A DNA stretch of 64,000 nucleotides from Marchantia polymorpha subsp. ruderalis (GCA_037833965.1 AP031354.1:4814001-4878000); one strand, 5' to 3'; positions 36,851-48,064 are shown, counted from the stretch's first letter. A program made the numbers and translations. The notes: generated from the letters alone by a model not told the origin.

Positions 36851-36954
36851 ATAAACATGATTCAAACCTCAACTCTCACTCTAAAATGAATCACTTGAAG
36901 TGATGATTTTGATGAGAAATTTGCTTAAAGTTATCTCATCAGAACTCAAAACGC

Positions 36955-37055
36955 TGACTGCTTGATGGGACCCAATGCTTTCCATTTTACCAAGAGATTT
37001 GCTTGATGGGATCCCATCAGAACGTAACTTGCTTGATGAGACCCATCAAGTTTCA
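36955..37055. repeat. Cluster of palindromic GCTTGATGGGNCCCATCA motifs
   Basis: Three occurrences of a TTGATGGGACCC/TTGATGGGATCCC/TTGATGAGACCC core lie within 100 bp. The second contains the perfect 16-bp palindrome TGATGGGATCCCATCA. A fourth occurrence is at 37616-37634. The spacing does not fit a coding repeat. Confidence 0.8.
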
Positions 37056-37143
37056 ATTTAGCCGATGGTACACCACCGACGGCACATCGTTGATGATTTC
37101 TAATACTTAGTCTAGTATGGATATGTTCTTGTATAAATGAATT

Positions 37144-37438
37144 TTAATATGTGTTCTTGTACAAATATGTTCTAATTGATGTTTCTGCGATAGCTTCAAC
37201 GATGTGACATTGGAGTTTTAACAAAACTAAATATGCTCTCCTGCAAGATTTCATGATCCAATTGAATTTTTCGAAGCTTTTGGACATTAAGGCTTGCACT
37301 CGCGTTCCAAAAACAACCTGCACAAGCACACTGAATAGGACAAATTCCTTTTGGATCGAGAAACAGTGATTTGAGAGACAATGCAATGCCACTAGCAGGA
37401 CACCTTCCACCTGAAGTAATCATGAGTTTTTTCATCAA
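37144..37438 (-). other. Short cysteine-containing open frames, unrecognised
   Basis: Two overlapping minus-strand frames of about 80-88 codons lie here. One reads GGRCPASGIALSLKS followed by a Cys-rich patch (CPIQCACAGCFW). The composition is more protein-like than its neighbours, but I recognise no family, and there is no start context or splice pattern to support a gene. Confidence 0.15.
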
Positions 37439-37615
37439 ACCATTAAAGTTCTGCTCCAGCAGATCCCCAGTACAACACTAAACTGCCACAATGAAGATTT
37501 CTGCGCACATGAATTGTTGCGGAAAAATTCATCCTTGAAACAACGGTGAGTTCTCAAGGAGTCGATTTGACGTGATGTGTATCAATGGGTGGGCTACCAT
37601 CGGGTAAATTGAAAC

Positions 37616-37634
37616 TTGATGGGTCCCATCAAGC
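37616..37634. repeat. 19-bp palindrome CTTGATGGGTCCCATCAAG
   Basis: Two perfect 9-bp arms around a central T. It is the fourth and most symmetrical member of the motif family clustered at 36955-37055. Confidence 0.85.
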
Positions 37635-38179
37635 AAATATCTCCCAATTTACCCTATGGAACCCTATGACGGTTCATCGTAAGTTATGTTCTTGTAATTG
37701 TTTTGTTTCCACTTCAATGAAAAAAATAAATTCTTCCCTAATTTAAGTTAGTCATATTTACCATGCTCCCAATCAGACCCCAATTTCTCACGTCCAATGA
37801 TTTTACAGTTATAATGTATGGAGATAATCTACTTAATCTTTCTAAAACTCTTGGCCGAAGTCACGGAAGTTGGGTATTTTGGTCCGTGAAGTGCACAGAG
37901 GGAAAAGTCACTTTTCAACCATTAGACTCAGTGCTTTTCCTAACCCAGATTGAAAGCAATTACAAGAACTAGCAATAGACGGTGGATAGAAGTGCGGTCG
38001 CAAGGGTACATAGGTTAAAATAGAAAGTATTGGGTACCATCAATCAATCAAAAAGCTGATTGCTTGATTTTGATTTTGAAATTTCTCTGATTTTGATACT
38101 ACTTGTAAGTCTTTTTAGTTTTAGTTTAGTAGTGAAGATTATGATCAATACAATTTTTACTCACATGAGGAGTTAATAT

Positions 38180-38399
38180 TGCAAGAAATCAAAAACAAAT
38201 TAGGACGTTGCTCCACGAACCGAAAAAAAAACCATATCTACGAAAAGGCAAAACAATGATTGCACATGAAACTCCATCAATCGGTTTAACTTATACGAAG
38301 TCACAAAACGTACATCTACAACCAAGATTACAATCATAAAATGTCCACAAACATTTTCATAGCTCCGATGATTTCTTCGACTGTTGCTGCAGTCAAGTA
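38180..38399. repeat. Shared 3' flank of O-methyltransferase copy A (part 1)
   Basis: Closely matches 53490-53716 and 56370-56597, the 3' flanks of copies B and C. Landmarks are TTGCAAGAAATCAA and ATAGCTCCGATGATTTCTTC. It is split from the rest of the flank (39189-39249) by a transposon insertion. Confidence 0.9.
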
Positions 38400-39188
38400 C
38401 AGTATACACTCACTTAAGTCCGCACCCATATAAATCCGCATCCCGCCTAAGTCCGCATTTTTCAGACGAAATTTCAAGGATCAAATTTCTAGAGTTTTAT
38501 TATCAGCAAAAGTCAAACTTTTGATCAATGACGGTGATGCTAAAAAATTGTTATAACTTGAAACGAATGTTTGCATGTATGAGGCAACATGGTGGTATCT
38601 CACTAGAGATTAGCTCTCTCTCCTTTTTGGCCCTAAGGTTGGATCTTTTAATAATGGCTTGTATCTAAGTCTACTGGTATTCATTCTACTTCCTATTCGT
38701 ATCCCATGCGACTCGAGCCCAGTTTCATTCTTGATAAGGCTTCACTCATACCAATCTCTACAGACTTACCAATATCTTAAATATATTGTCTCGGTTAATA
38801 ACTATATCGACATGAGTTCGTTGTAGACGGTGTTGAGAAAGAACAGCACAAACTAATTGTAAAAAGAATTGAGTCAGATATTAACGATCCTTTTCCTTAA
38901 CAATTGCAATACAAGGACTATTAGTAATGTCAATGTTTACCTCTAACCACAGGGTTAATAGTTTTTTGAGATGAAGTGAAGGGTGGTACGAAGTATGACT
39001 ACGTCTGGAAAATCAATGGAATGTTGTCCGAGTCTTTTCTCGTTATTGATACCTTTTGACAATAGTTAACTTAGAAATACCGCGGAGAGTTTGAAGTCAC
39101 AAGATGAGATATAACTAAAGTCCGCATCCCAGATAAGTCCGCACAAACCTTCTCAGATCAAAGTGCGGACTTAACCGAGTTTATACTG
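38400..39188. mobile_element. Pogo-like (Tc1/mariner superfamily) non-autonomous DNA transposon, 789 bp
   Basis: Terminal inverted repeats of about 26 bp match at 23 positions. Both begin CAGTATA and end TTAAGTCCGCAC, read inward. The element is bounded by TA at 38398-38399 and 39189-39190. Copies B and C have the empty site, a single TA in AGTACTACTGAC (near 53717) and AGTACTACAGAC (near 56598), so the insertion is proven by comparison inside the window. The CAGTATA end and TA duplication are typical of pogo-type elements. Further AGTCCGCA motifs sit just inside both ends, like transposase-binding subterminal repeats. No transposase frame is present, so it depends on another element. Confidence 0.9.
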
Positions 39189-39249
39189 TACTACTGACTC
39201 ATGGAGCGAACAAGAGGAGTCAGGGTCGACGAGCCGATCCGAAGAACAA

Positions 39250-40350
39250 CTATTGCGAGTGTCCAGAAGGCGAGAGGCTTGCTTCCAGGAGATCAAAGCC
39301 GGGACAATGGTTCACGAATTCTAGCTGCGAAAAGCCTGCTGCCAATGCCAGGCTCCTCAACTGCTCCACTGTTCTCGTCCTGGCTCCACTCAACATTACG
39401 GTGCTCTGAAAATTGGACCACAGTGATCCGGTCCTGGCGACCTCGTTGTGAGCATCCGTTGCCTCTGTAGATCTGTCCAGTCTCTCCAGAATAAGCATCT
39501 TCCCGCCCTCGGCCACTGGCAGGGCTTTCCGGCAATTCGTAAGAATTCCGATGCAGGTCTCGTCGTCCCAATTCAGCAGGCAGAATTTCATGATCAACAG
39601 GTTGCCGTCCGGCACGCTTTCTTTGAAACTGCCGCCGACATGCTCTACTCCGGGGATTTGTGGAGCTCCTCTGACCACTTCCAGCAGATCGAAATTGACG
39701 AATTGCAGGTGGGGGTATTTGGCCACGAGCCCTGCACATATTGTTCCTTCCTGGCCTCCTACATCCACCACTCGACCCTTCAAAGCCTTGAAAGTCTCGT
39801 CGTACATCTCGAGTAGACTCAGCGACGGACCAGCTGTTCCATTCAGGCCTCTCACGTACAATTCTTGAACTTGTGGAGCATCCACTGCGAAGTATGTGTA
39901 AATGTTCTTTCCTGTTACGAGCTCGAAGGGAGAAACGTCAGGACTGAGCACGATCTCATGTGCGTGAGGCCACACTCTGGTCAGCTCTGGAGAAGTGTAC
40001 ATGAGCAACATGTCGGCGGTGTGATCCCGGGAAAGACATCGAGATTTGGGACTGTGCGCGTATCTTTTCACTTTCGAGCCATCGTCTCCTTCCTCGATGA
40101 TCAAAGAGAAAATTCCATTGCAGCAAAGCCAGTCAAGGATTTTCTCAAGATTCTCAGCTTTTGGAATTTGCTCTCGAGTAGTGGGCACATGCTTGCAAAT
40201 CTCTTCCGCTGACAATGAGAGCTTCGGGTGCGCTGAATCTATGATCTTCGGTACGTTGAGCATGAGAGCAGCTCTGACGGCCATGGGCAGACCAACGAGA
40301 AGCGAAGGATCTGCCCAAGAAGCATCCTCTTTCTGCGAAACACTTGACAT
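39250..40350 (-). CDS. COMT-type O-methyltransferase, copy A (lacks catalytic His)
   Basis: S-adenosylmethionine-dependent class II plant O-methyltransferase, 366 residues, intronless. An in-frame upstream ATG at 40449 adds 33 residues, but those are not conserved among copies, so MSSVSQKED at 40350 is preferred. An N-terminal dimerisation domain covers about 10-100 and the Rossmann domain follows. Family features kept: VDVGG at 195, FD at 220-221, GVEHVGG, Lys255 and Glu289. Changed: the glycine loop reads VDVGGQEG, GGD is GGS, the catalytic His of the family motif CHDW is Leu259 (MKFCLLNWDDE), and the second catalytic Glu is Val328. Substrate unknown. It may be a non-canonical methyltransferase or a binding protein. 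Copies B and C are close paralogues. Confidence 0.85.
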   Translation of the reverse strand: MSSVSQKEDASWADPSLLVGLPMAVRAALMLNVPKIIDSAHPKLSLSAEEICKHVPTTREQIPKAENLEKILDWLCCNGIFSLIIEEGDDGSKVKRYAHSPKSRCLSRDHTADMLLMYTSPELTRVWPHAHEIVLSPDVSPFELVTGKNIYTYFAVDAPQVQELYVRGLNGTAGPSLSLLEMYDETFKALKGRVVDVGGQEGTICAGLVAKYPHLQFVNFDLLEVVRGAPQIPGVEHVGGSFKESVPDGNLLIMKFCLLNWDDETCIGILTNCRKALPVAEGGKMLILERLDRSTEATDAHNEVARTGSLWSNFQSTVMLSGARTRTVEQLRSLALAAGFSQLEFVNHCPGFDLLEASLSPSGHSQ

Positions 40351-40429
40351 TCTGAAGCAATCTCGATGGAGATGGGCGGCCTCGAAGATGGATCCAAGAG
40401 CTGAGAGAAATTGTACGTTGACACGAACG

Positions 40430-40860
40430 AGTAGACGAGATCTACTCACAGTTGACTATATTCTCTGCGTTTTCAGTTTGGTTTCCCAAACACCCAAGGC
40501 ACCTTCTTCTATGTCATAATCGAGTTGGATAGTCTCATAACGACTCGCAGCCAATGGACCGAATGCTTGCCTACGGTCGCCCGAGGTCAACAAAGACGAG
40601 ATATTTGGCACTTTTTGAACGGCTGACAGGAACGAATAGACGAGATCTACTCACAGTTCACTTTATTTTCTTCTCAGTCGAGGAATAGAAATAAAGTTTG
40701 GTTCCCAAACATCTAAGGCACCTTCTTTTATCTCATAATTGAGTTAGATAACGACTTGCAGGTAATGACCCGAATGCATGAAGGAAGTGTTGGGTCAATT
40801 GCCTACGGTCGCCCGAGGTCAACAAAGACCACATTTTGTGCACTTTTTGAGTTCCGTATC
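40430..40860 (-). promoter_or_regulatory. Tandemly doubled upstream module of O-methyltransferase A
   Basis: A module of about 180-230 bp occurs twice (about 40430-40615 and 40620-40860). Single copies lie upstream of B (54955-55240) and C (57840-58115), with another at 41505-41760. Each carries a TTGACC W-box core (GAGGTCAACAAAG on the plus strand). Because it sits directly upstream of all three genes it probably holds their promoter and leader. Confidence 0.6.
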
Positions 40861-41269
40861 TTACGCCAGCCCCGGATCCCAGCACGTGTCGACTCTAGTT
40901 GCAAAAAGGACCCATTGGTGTGAAGAGATTTTAGAAAGAAGAAAACCCGATTCATTACTCATCACCTCGGATATACCACTACGTCCTCTGATGTATACAC
41001 TGCCCCTGAAACTGTCCTTGTAGACGGCATGCGGCCAAATTGCAAGAGTTGTTCAACCTGCGTGCGATCCATTGTTATCTGGTAAGTTAACGCACACGTC
41101 TTCAAATTTGGACAAACAAATCCAGGCACTCCTAAACGCTGAGGAATTGCGAAAATCCAAGAACTTACACTGATCGACAACTTCGATCGCAAAGCAACAG
41201 CGAACTCTTAAAGTCGAAAGGATCAGATTCAACAATTTCTATTTCATTGCCTGCCTCAAAGAGGGATTT
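40861..41269. repeat. Far-upstream segment shared by copies A and C
   Basis: Matches about 58090-58480 (landmarks CACGTGTCGACTCTAGTTGC and GACGGCATGCGGCCAAATTG). It is part of the duplicated unit between the O-methyltransferase and the polymerase gene. No coding content. Confidence 0.8.
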
Positions 41270-41505
41270 AATCAGCTCACGACTAAATGCAAAGCATAAG
41301 TGTAGAATTTGAATTTGCGAATGTACAAGCCTATTTCAAACAAAATCATAACACTGCTACAGCTGACGACCGTCCAAGGAATGCAGAGTGTATGGGGAAA
41401 TCAACAAGCTCCGCGAAGTTGTCATTTCCCCTTACATGCTACATTATGCTACTCATGTACCGGAAAACACAAACCGTCTGACATCTCAGCTCCTCATTTC
41501 CGTAC
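41270..41505 (-). repeat. Duplicated 3' flank of the polymerase iota gene
   Basis: Resembles 58480-58685 and 59510-59700. Landmarks are AATGTACAAGCC, a GGGGAAATCAAC block and TGCTACTCATGTAC. It ends in CTCCTCATTTCCGTA, equivalent to the last codons and stop region of the real gene at about 59.68 kb, then jumps straight into another O-methyltransferase upstream module. Confidence 0.8.
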
Positions 41506-41760
41506 AACGAGATGTACTGTACTCACAGTTCAGTTGATTTTTTGCGCAGTCGAGGAATAGAAATAAGGTTTGGTTTCCCAAACATCTAGGGCACCTTCTT
41601 ACATCTCATAATCGAGTTGGATAGTCTCATAACAACTCGCAGTCAATGGACCGAATGCATGAAGGAAGCCTTGGTACTAGTCCCGAGGTCAACAAAGAAC
41701 ACATTTTGTGCACTATTTGAATTCTCAATATTTTGCTAGCTCCCGGATCCCGTCCTACTT
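41505..41760 (-). repeat. Orphan O-methyltransferase upstream module
   Basis: The same module that precedes genes A, B and C (CAGTCGAGGAATAGAAATAAG, GAGGTCAACAAAG), but here no methyltransferase body adjoins it. It is best read as the trace of a further duplicate whose gene body was lost or never copied. Confidence 0.75.
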
Positions 41761-41918
41761 GTGACTTTCAACTCTTCTCGCAGAGAGTTACTAAACCCTA
41801 GTTACTCTCTGTTTGTAAGAACGAATGTCACAGATAACAAGTTCGTTGGTTGAAGTTTGTACAAAATTTGTTGCATCAATGATATAAAATCACAAGATGG
41901 AAAGAGTGACCAAGAAAG
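41761..41918 (-). pseudogene. Fragment of the polymerase iota gene
   Basis: About 155 bp matching the penultimate exon of the polymerase gene (about 60430-60575), including AATGTCACNNA, ACAAAATTTGTTGCA and CACAAGATGGAAAGAGTG. It is more diverged than the fragment at 58.7 kb and is not translatable as a unit. It is a by-product of the duplication. Confidence 0.75.
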
Positions 41919-42029
41919 GTGAAAGCTCCACAACTTTTTATCTGGATGAAGTTTGTATGAATCATAAATTGAGCAAAGTCACTAGATTGTTTTGAAAAAG
42001 TTTGTTTAGTTTTCTAGAACAAAATTAGC

Positions 42030-42760
42030 ATGTCAACAACCTTTCACATTCAAACTAGAAGACTAAATAAAATTGTAGAACATATTTTAAGGTCATCCTC
42101 ATTAGAAGAGCAACAAGAATGTGATATTATTTTGAGTTTTGTAGAATTTGTAACATATAACAATTCTATCAATGTATACACAAAGTTGTCTTTATTTTAC
42201 ATAATGTATGGAATTTATTTCATAAATTCATTAAGTTGGATGATGTTTATATAAGGAGAGTAATCTTTGGGTTTATTTCAATACTCTATCAAGTTTGATG
42301 AGTTTTATAAAAAGAGAGAAGTTTTTGAACAAAGTAGCCACAATCAAAGATTTTTGTGTAGCATATTTACAGAAATCTTTTATCAACACAAAGAGAAGTT
42401 GATGATTGTTCAAATACAAAAATAACATGCAGGTATTCATCATAGAGAGTTGATTTATGTTTGACATCAACTATGATTATCTATAAGAAGTTTATCTCTT
42501 GCAACAACATCAAAGTTTAACCTATATTTTTTGAAACATTTGTGATATTGATAAGTGTAGGTATAATGCTATACAAGGTAGAACATGTGTTACATATGAA
42601 AATGCATAATGTATTTCATGTGTCACAAAAATATGCATCATGATTTAAAGAATTTATACATTAATTAACATCATCTATTTTTCAACTTTGATAGCGGATC
42701 ATGAAGAATTTCAAGATACAATTTTTTTTGAAGAAATGGATTTTACTCCATAATATTTCA
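42030..42760 (+). mobile_element. Decayed Ty3/gypsy chromovirus fragment (fossil)
   Basis: The plus strand shows weak but ordered resemblance to the integrase C-terminal part and chromodomain start of the whole element at 45.6-51.6 kb. An integrase-like stretch lies at about 42030-42250 and an ADHEEF-type stretch at about 42700. It is badly broken, with many breaks and no recognisable ends, and clearly older than the whole copy. Opposite orientation to that copy. Confidence 0.7.
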
Positions 42761-43204
42761 AATTAGAATTGATTCAATGAAATATAATATAAAATCAACT
42801 TGACAACAAACTAGAAATCTAAATATTGCATTTGTGATAGTTCAAGAATTTCAGATCATGTGCAATGAGTATTCTACGTCTTAAAAGTAAAAAGATCTGG
42901 AATCATAATTAAATTTATTGAAACTATAATAGTGATTACTCAAGATAGAGAGATAATTTCATTTAGTGGATTATTCATAATCCTCACGTCAGCAATTTTG
43001 TGAATTTGATCAGTAGAGAGCAATAGTAGTTGACAATGATTTGTGTTTGTTAAATAAAGATTGAATGTGATAGTCAATGTACCAATTAAGAGCTACATGT
43101 TTAGCAATTTGCGTGCTTGATAGACTACAACCTTAAGCCATTTTGAACGTATGCTTACAACCTAACAGTCTGTGTTTTTTATATCTAGTTTGGCTATTAC
43201 GTTC
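42761..43204. other. AT-rich DNA, nothing recognised
   Basis: AT-rich sequence following the chromovirus fragment. It may be more of the same decayed element, but I cannot match it. Confidence 0.4.
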
Positions 43205-43495
43205 GATGTCTTTTTGATAACTCATCATAGTTCTAAAACAAAATGAATACTCAACATTAGAGTGTTCCAAACATATTTTTACATAATCTTTTCACTCATT
43301 AATCAATTTCAAACATTCAGCAATATTGCAAGATGATAGTATAATTCAAGCGTTTCTTAATGAAACAAGTTTTTATACAATGAATTTTAAACTTGCTTGA
43401 GATTTTTTTCTCCACATCTCTATTTATAGTAATCAAGAAAATATCATAGTAACATATGATTATTATCATCTTATTTATTATGTTTTTTTGTATAA
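43205..43495. repeat. Diverged direct repeat, copy 1
   Basis: Resembles 44030-44320: shared order of TCATNGTTNTAAAA, TCTTCACTCA-type, TTAATGAAACAAGT and ACTTGCTTGAGA blocks. Strongly diverged. It could be the end repeat of an old retroelement or two copies of a short element; the evidence does not decide. Confidence 0.65.
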
Positions 43496-44029
43496 AGTTT
43501 GATAGGTTTTACTAGTTAACATTACATGATAACATATCATTGATCTATTTACACCTTTTTGATTTTTCTTTGTTTGTTTTTAGGTTGAATTGAACTCAGA
43601 TTATTTGAGATTTTCAAAATTTCATAAATTTTATTTGTTACTAAGTCAACTTAAGATTTAATTCAAGCAATGAAATTTTTATTATTTGATCAAATCAATC
43701 AAAACTAACATGTAGTCAAATTATTTTTTTCCTCAAAATTTGAACTTTGATACAATAGAAAATAACAATACTGAATAATCTTTTAGAAATATATCAATCA
43801 TTCAATAAAATATAGATATTATAACTAAATTTAGTCAAAGCTAACTAGACTTAATCATGATCAACTTTTTGTTTAATACTACTATTATTTTAACACATAC
43901 AACAACCGATCTTACAATAGAGGACAGTATTCTTGAATCCAAGTTGTTCAACAGCTTGCAAAGTTTGTCACGGAGTACATATTGATTAGTAGTAACAAGT
44001 ATTGTGATTCTCACTTAGGTTAAACTCAG

Positions 44030-44320
44030 ATTTTTTTTGGGTAGTTTATCATGGTTTTAAAAACTAGAATTTTTCAATATAATAGTATTTCAAACACGCT
44101 CTCACACAAACTCTTCACTCAATTGCAAACACTCATTGATATTCACAAGGATAGTGAAACTTAAAGCCATATTAATGAAACAAGTACTCACATAATGAAC
44201 TTTTTGAACTTGCTTGAGAATCTTATTTCTATCTTTTTATTTATATTATTAAAGAAATTATTATAGTAATATATGATAATTAACTTTTAACTTATTCTTA
44301 CTAGTATAAACTATGGTAGG
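44030..44320. repeat. Diverged direct repeat, copy 2
   Basis: Partner of 43205-43495, about 825 bp away in the same orientation. The segment between them is AT-rich and has no recognised coding content. It also holds a stretch near 43860-43930 resembling 51.77-51.85 kb. Confidence 0.65.
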
Positions 44321-45562
44321 TTTGAATAATATCCAATACAAAGTTAAACTTCCCAACAATGTTACCTTCTACAAGTGACATCATCACATTAATGACATGA
44401 AAGTGTGGATACATAATATTCTAACGTGTAAATATGTCAATAAGAACCGTACGTCACTATTGGCAATAGTGACATGAGACAATTCAATAGTGACAGTGTG
44501 ACACTTTAATGCCTATTATAATTATCGAAAGTATCCATTCATAACTTGTTGGTTTAAAATCATGTTTTTTTTCTATGTTTCCAATGAGCTTGAATGCGAC
44601 AACTGTGAACTATTCTGGTCAATATCTTCTACTTTTTCTTGATTGACATCAAATCCATGTCCAGCAAGACAAGTCTGAGCAATACGTGGATGTTCTGATG
44701 TTATGCTCAGAGCATAAGTTAACAAAGAATGCTCTGAATTGCGCGATGAAGCATATCTTACAGAATTTGATATCATTTTGTAGATCATACAAAAGCTATA
44801 CCGGGGTGGTCAAAAACATACACAACACAATTTTACAAGAGAAACGATTGTGTTTCTTTTGGGTATTTTCCTCCTACCAAAAAACATGGGTGATATGTGT
44901 TACCAGCTCGAGTTATGTGTGCGGTGCTTTGTTCTTTCATACAATAAATAAAATATTTTAATACACTTTATCTCGCATATCATCTCCAGATGATCATCAA
45001 GCTAATCTCGGTGCGCTCAAAACGGTTAGTTGTAAGTGCGACACATGGTATGAATTTTTTTTGATAATTGTTGGAATTTTTGAAGAGATTGACATGCAAT
45101 TTGAGACATGTAGGAGTATGAACAGCGAATGGGAACAAGCAGAAGATGGACGAATTAGAGATATTTATTGATTTTTTCTTCCAAGATTGCAAACTCGGAC
45201 TTTTGGAGTCTGGATTGGAGGAGAGTTGCTCGGAATTAGGTGCATGAAATCACGAACATAGGGAGTAGATTTTTAAACAAGAACAACGAAGACATGAATT
45301 ATGAATCATAAAGAAAGAGATACACATATATGAGTCATGAATTCATCATAATTAATTCATCAAAAACCTGATTACATACAACATCTATTACCTACTCTTC
45401 ATGTAACTATATGGTTGTAGTTTTCCAAGCTTCATTCATTACACCTTCAATCATCAAGAATGGGTCGGTCGTGGATCCGATTCCATTGCTCAAATTGAAT
45501 CATCCTCAATGCGAGCGTAGAGTGGGAGCATGGACAAGAAATATCAAAGCTTGTACACTTGC
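44321..45562. other. Intergenic DNA up to the chromovirus insertion
   Basis: AT-rich with short unrecognised frames (44573-44788 -, 44686-44961 +, 44980-45192 -). No domain is seen. The sequence continues on the other side of the insertion at 51618. Confidence 0.45.
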
Positions 45563-45567
45563 ATCGT

Positions 45568-45975
45568 TGTAACACTAGGGTTTAGAGAGAAGTTCACTCG
45601 AAGATAGAAACGTAAACTCTGAAGATGAGAGATCCCAACAATGGTTATCCTCTCCCTTATATAGCTCTCACCAACAAGTACAAGGTGATAAGATCTAATC
45701 CCCACCATCCATACCACTCATAGTGGATGGATGACGTGGCGGACAACCCTAACAAGCACACGGATCGCTGACGTGGCGCACCCAACTAACACACTCAATC
45801 CTTACCTACAAGCACACGGATTGCTGACGTGGCACTGTCAACTAACACATCCACTCTATACCTACCAAGTGCGCGGATCGCTGACGTGGTAGCTATGACT
45901 AGTACACACTAAAGTATCTACATCAATATTCAGAGTAACTTCTACTTTAGTTCTAACTAACTAAAGATGGTTACA
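45568..45975 (-). repeat. 3' LTR of the chromovirus (408 bp)
   Basis: Ends TGTAACACTAGGG and GATGGTTACA on the plus strand. On the element strand it has four ACGT-core boxes (plus-strand TGACGTGG at 45732, 45769, 45825 and 45882) followed by a CTATATAAGG TATA box at about 45656-45665, a plausible U3 promoter. Confidence 0.95.
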
Positions 45976-45988
45976 AACCTCCCTCCTT

Positions 45989-48034
45989 TTAAGATGCAAC
46001 GTCCTCGTTGCACATACGTTCAAACTCCTGAACTATCAAAGGTGCATTTGCTAAATTTTTAGCTGGTTTCCAAGTTGATTCATACGATGGATAGCCTTTC
46101 CATTGAATCAAATACTCTACTTTGGGATATTTATGACCTCGAATACGTTTCTTGAGTATCTTTTCTACCTCAAACTCCTCATGATCTGCTATCAAGGTTG
46201 GAAGAGGAGGTGGTGGTGGTTGGTTGGTGAATTGTTTTGGTCGTGGTACATGTTTTCGCAATCGTGACACATGAAATACTGGATGTATTTTCATATGTGA
46301 CGGAAGTTCCAACTTGTATGACACTTCACCAACACGCTTCAAAACCAAAAATGGACCGATGAACCTAGGGTTTAACTTTGGTGTTCCTACAAGAGACAGA
46401 TTCGTTGTAGATAACCAAACATGATCTCCAACCTCAAAAATCACTTCTCTACGATGAGCATCGGCATGCTGCTTTTGCCAATTTTGAGCTATTACCAACT
46501 TCTCCTTGGCCTGATGTAGTCCTCGGTGAATATGCTCCACGAATTCGTTGACTGCTGCAACTTTGGTCGAAAACTCCTCTCCTTTGGGAAGTCTCATCAA
46601 ACTTGAAGGAGTTATCGGATGAGCTCCATACATAAGAAAAAATGGAGACACTTTTGTGGATGCATTAACAGAATTGTTATATGCAAATTCCACAAGTGGC
46701 AAAAGGTTGTCCCACTCTTCTTGCTCTTCTAATGTGAATGCTCGTAGCATATCCTCTATGGTTCTATTTGCCCTCTCAGTTTGTCCATCAGTTTGAGGGT
46801 GATAGGCCGTTGACATTGCTAGTTTTGTTTTGAAAAAACTAAACAAAGTTTTCCAAAATAAACTAGTGAAGTGAGTACCTCTATCCGTGATTAACACTTT
46901 GCTTAAGCCATGATTGACAAAAACTGTATCTAGATACAATTGAGCTAGTTGTGGAGCTGTTACTGTTTTTGTGGTTGGCCCGATGTGAATCATCTTGTTC
47001 AATTTGTCCACAAAAACCACCACTGAATCATGTCCTAACGAAGTCCTTGGTAACTCACATACAAGATCCATGGTGACATGTTCCCACCGCTGTTCGGGAA
47101 TAGGAAGAGGTTGTAATAAACCCGATGGTTTTTGATTACTTGCCTTGTTTTGTTGACAAGCAACACAACTTCGAACGTAAGACTCCACATCCTCACGTAT
47201 TTTGGGCCAATAGTACACTCGTTGTATACTCTCCACGGTTTTCTCCACTCCCACATGACCTGCAATGGCTGTATCATGACTTTCTGCCAAAATCATTGTG
47301 CGCAAATCGTGATCTTGTGGAATCCATATACGCTGATTGTAAAACGCCAAACCTCGAGATTTCTCAGCCTTTCCAGTTTGTAGTGCTCGAGTGATCTCTT
47401 CATCCTCCTTTGTGGCTTGTGACATCTTGCTCCACCAATCCGCCTGAATTTTCACTTCTGCAACATGATTCAAACAAGGCATGCGTGTGAGAGCATCTGC
47501 AAGTTGCTTCTTTCCCTCCACGTACACAATCTTCATGTTGAAGCGTTGACACCACTCTGCCCATCGAATTTGTCGTTTGGACAGATCCTTCTGAGTTTCC
47601 AAATAAACCAAGGGTTTATGATAAGTCTCCACCACAAACTCCTTATCATCCAAATAATGCTTCCAATGTTTGGTTGCCAACACGATAGCTAACTCCTCTC
47701 GTTCTGTCGTGTGATAATTTTGTTCCGCCGCCACCAACTTTCGAGAATAGAAAGCAACTGGATGCCATCCATCCTCCCATTCTTGTTGAAGTATGCCACC
47801 TACTGTTGTACCTGATGCGTCAGTGGCCAACTTGATAGAACGGTTAGGATCATACCACTTGAGAATAGGTGCGTGTAACAAAGCATCTTTCAATGCTTGA
47901 AAAGCTAACTCTTGAGCTGTTCCCCATCTCCACTTTTGACCTTTCCCTAACATGGAAGTCAAGGCCTTAGCTAGTCGAGCAAAACCTTTCACAAATCTAC
48001 GATAGAATCCAGTGAGCCCTAGAAAACTTTTCAA
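45989..48034 (-). other. Chromovirus pol part: RNase H, integrase, chromodomain (fossil)
   Basis: Approximate extent of the later pol region. RNase H shows KLATDASGTTVGG and TEREELAI. The integrase has an HHCC-type zinc motif (HVGVEKT, CVACQQNK), a DDE core (TMDLVCELP, ITDRGTHFTS) and GPFLVLKRVGEVSYKLELP. The C-terminus is a chromodomain (YLIQWKGYPSYESTW), which defines chromoviruses and is thought to guide integration to chromatin marks. Confidence 0.9.
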
Positions 48035-48064
48035 TTGAGTTTGATCCTCAGGTGCTATCCATTT

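Noticed and set aside
39293-40519. Frames overlapping O-methyltransferase A in other phases (also seen at B and C)
   Set aside because: Shadows of the real gene that recur only because the gene itself is duplicated.
42273-42470. Minus-strand 65-codon frame
   Set aside because: Lies across the decayed chromovirus fragment on the opposite strand; no independent support.
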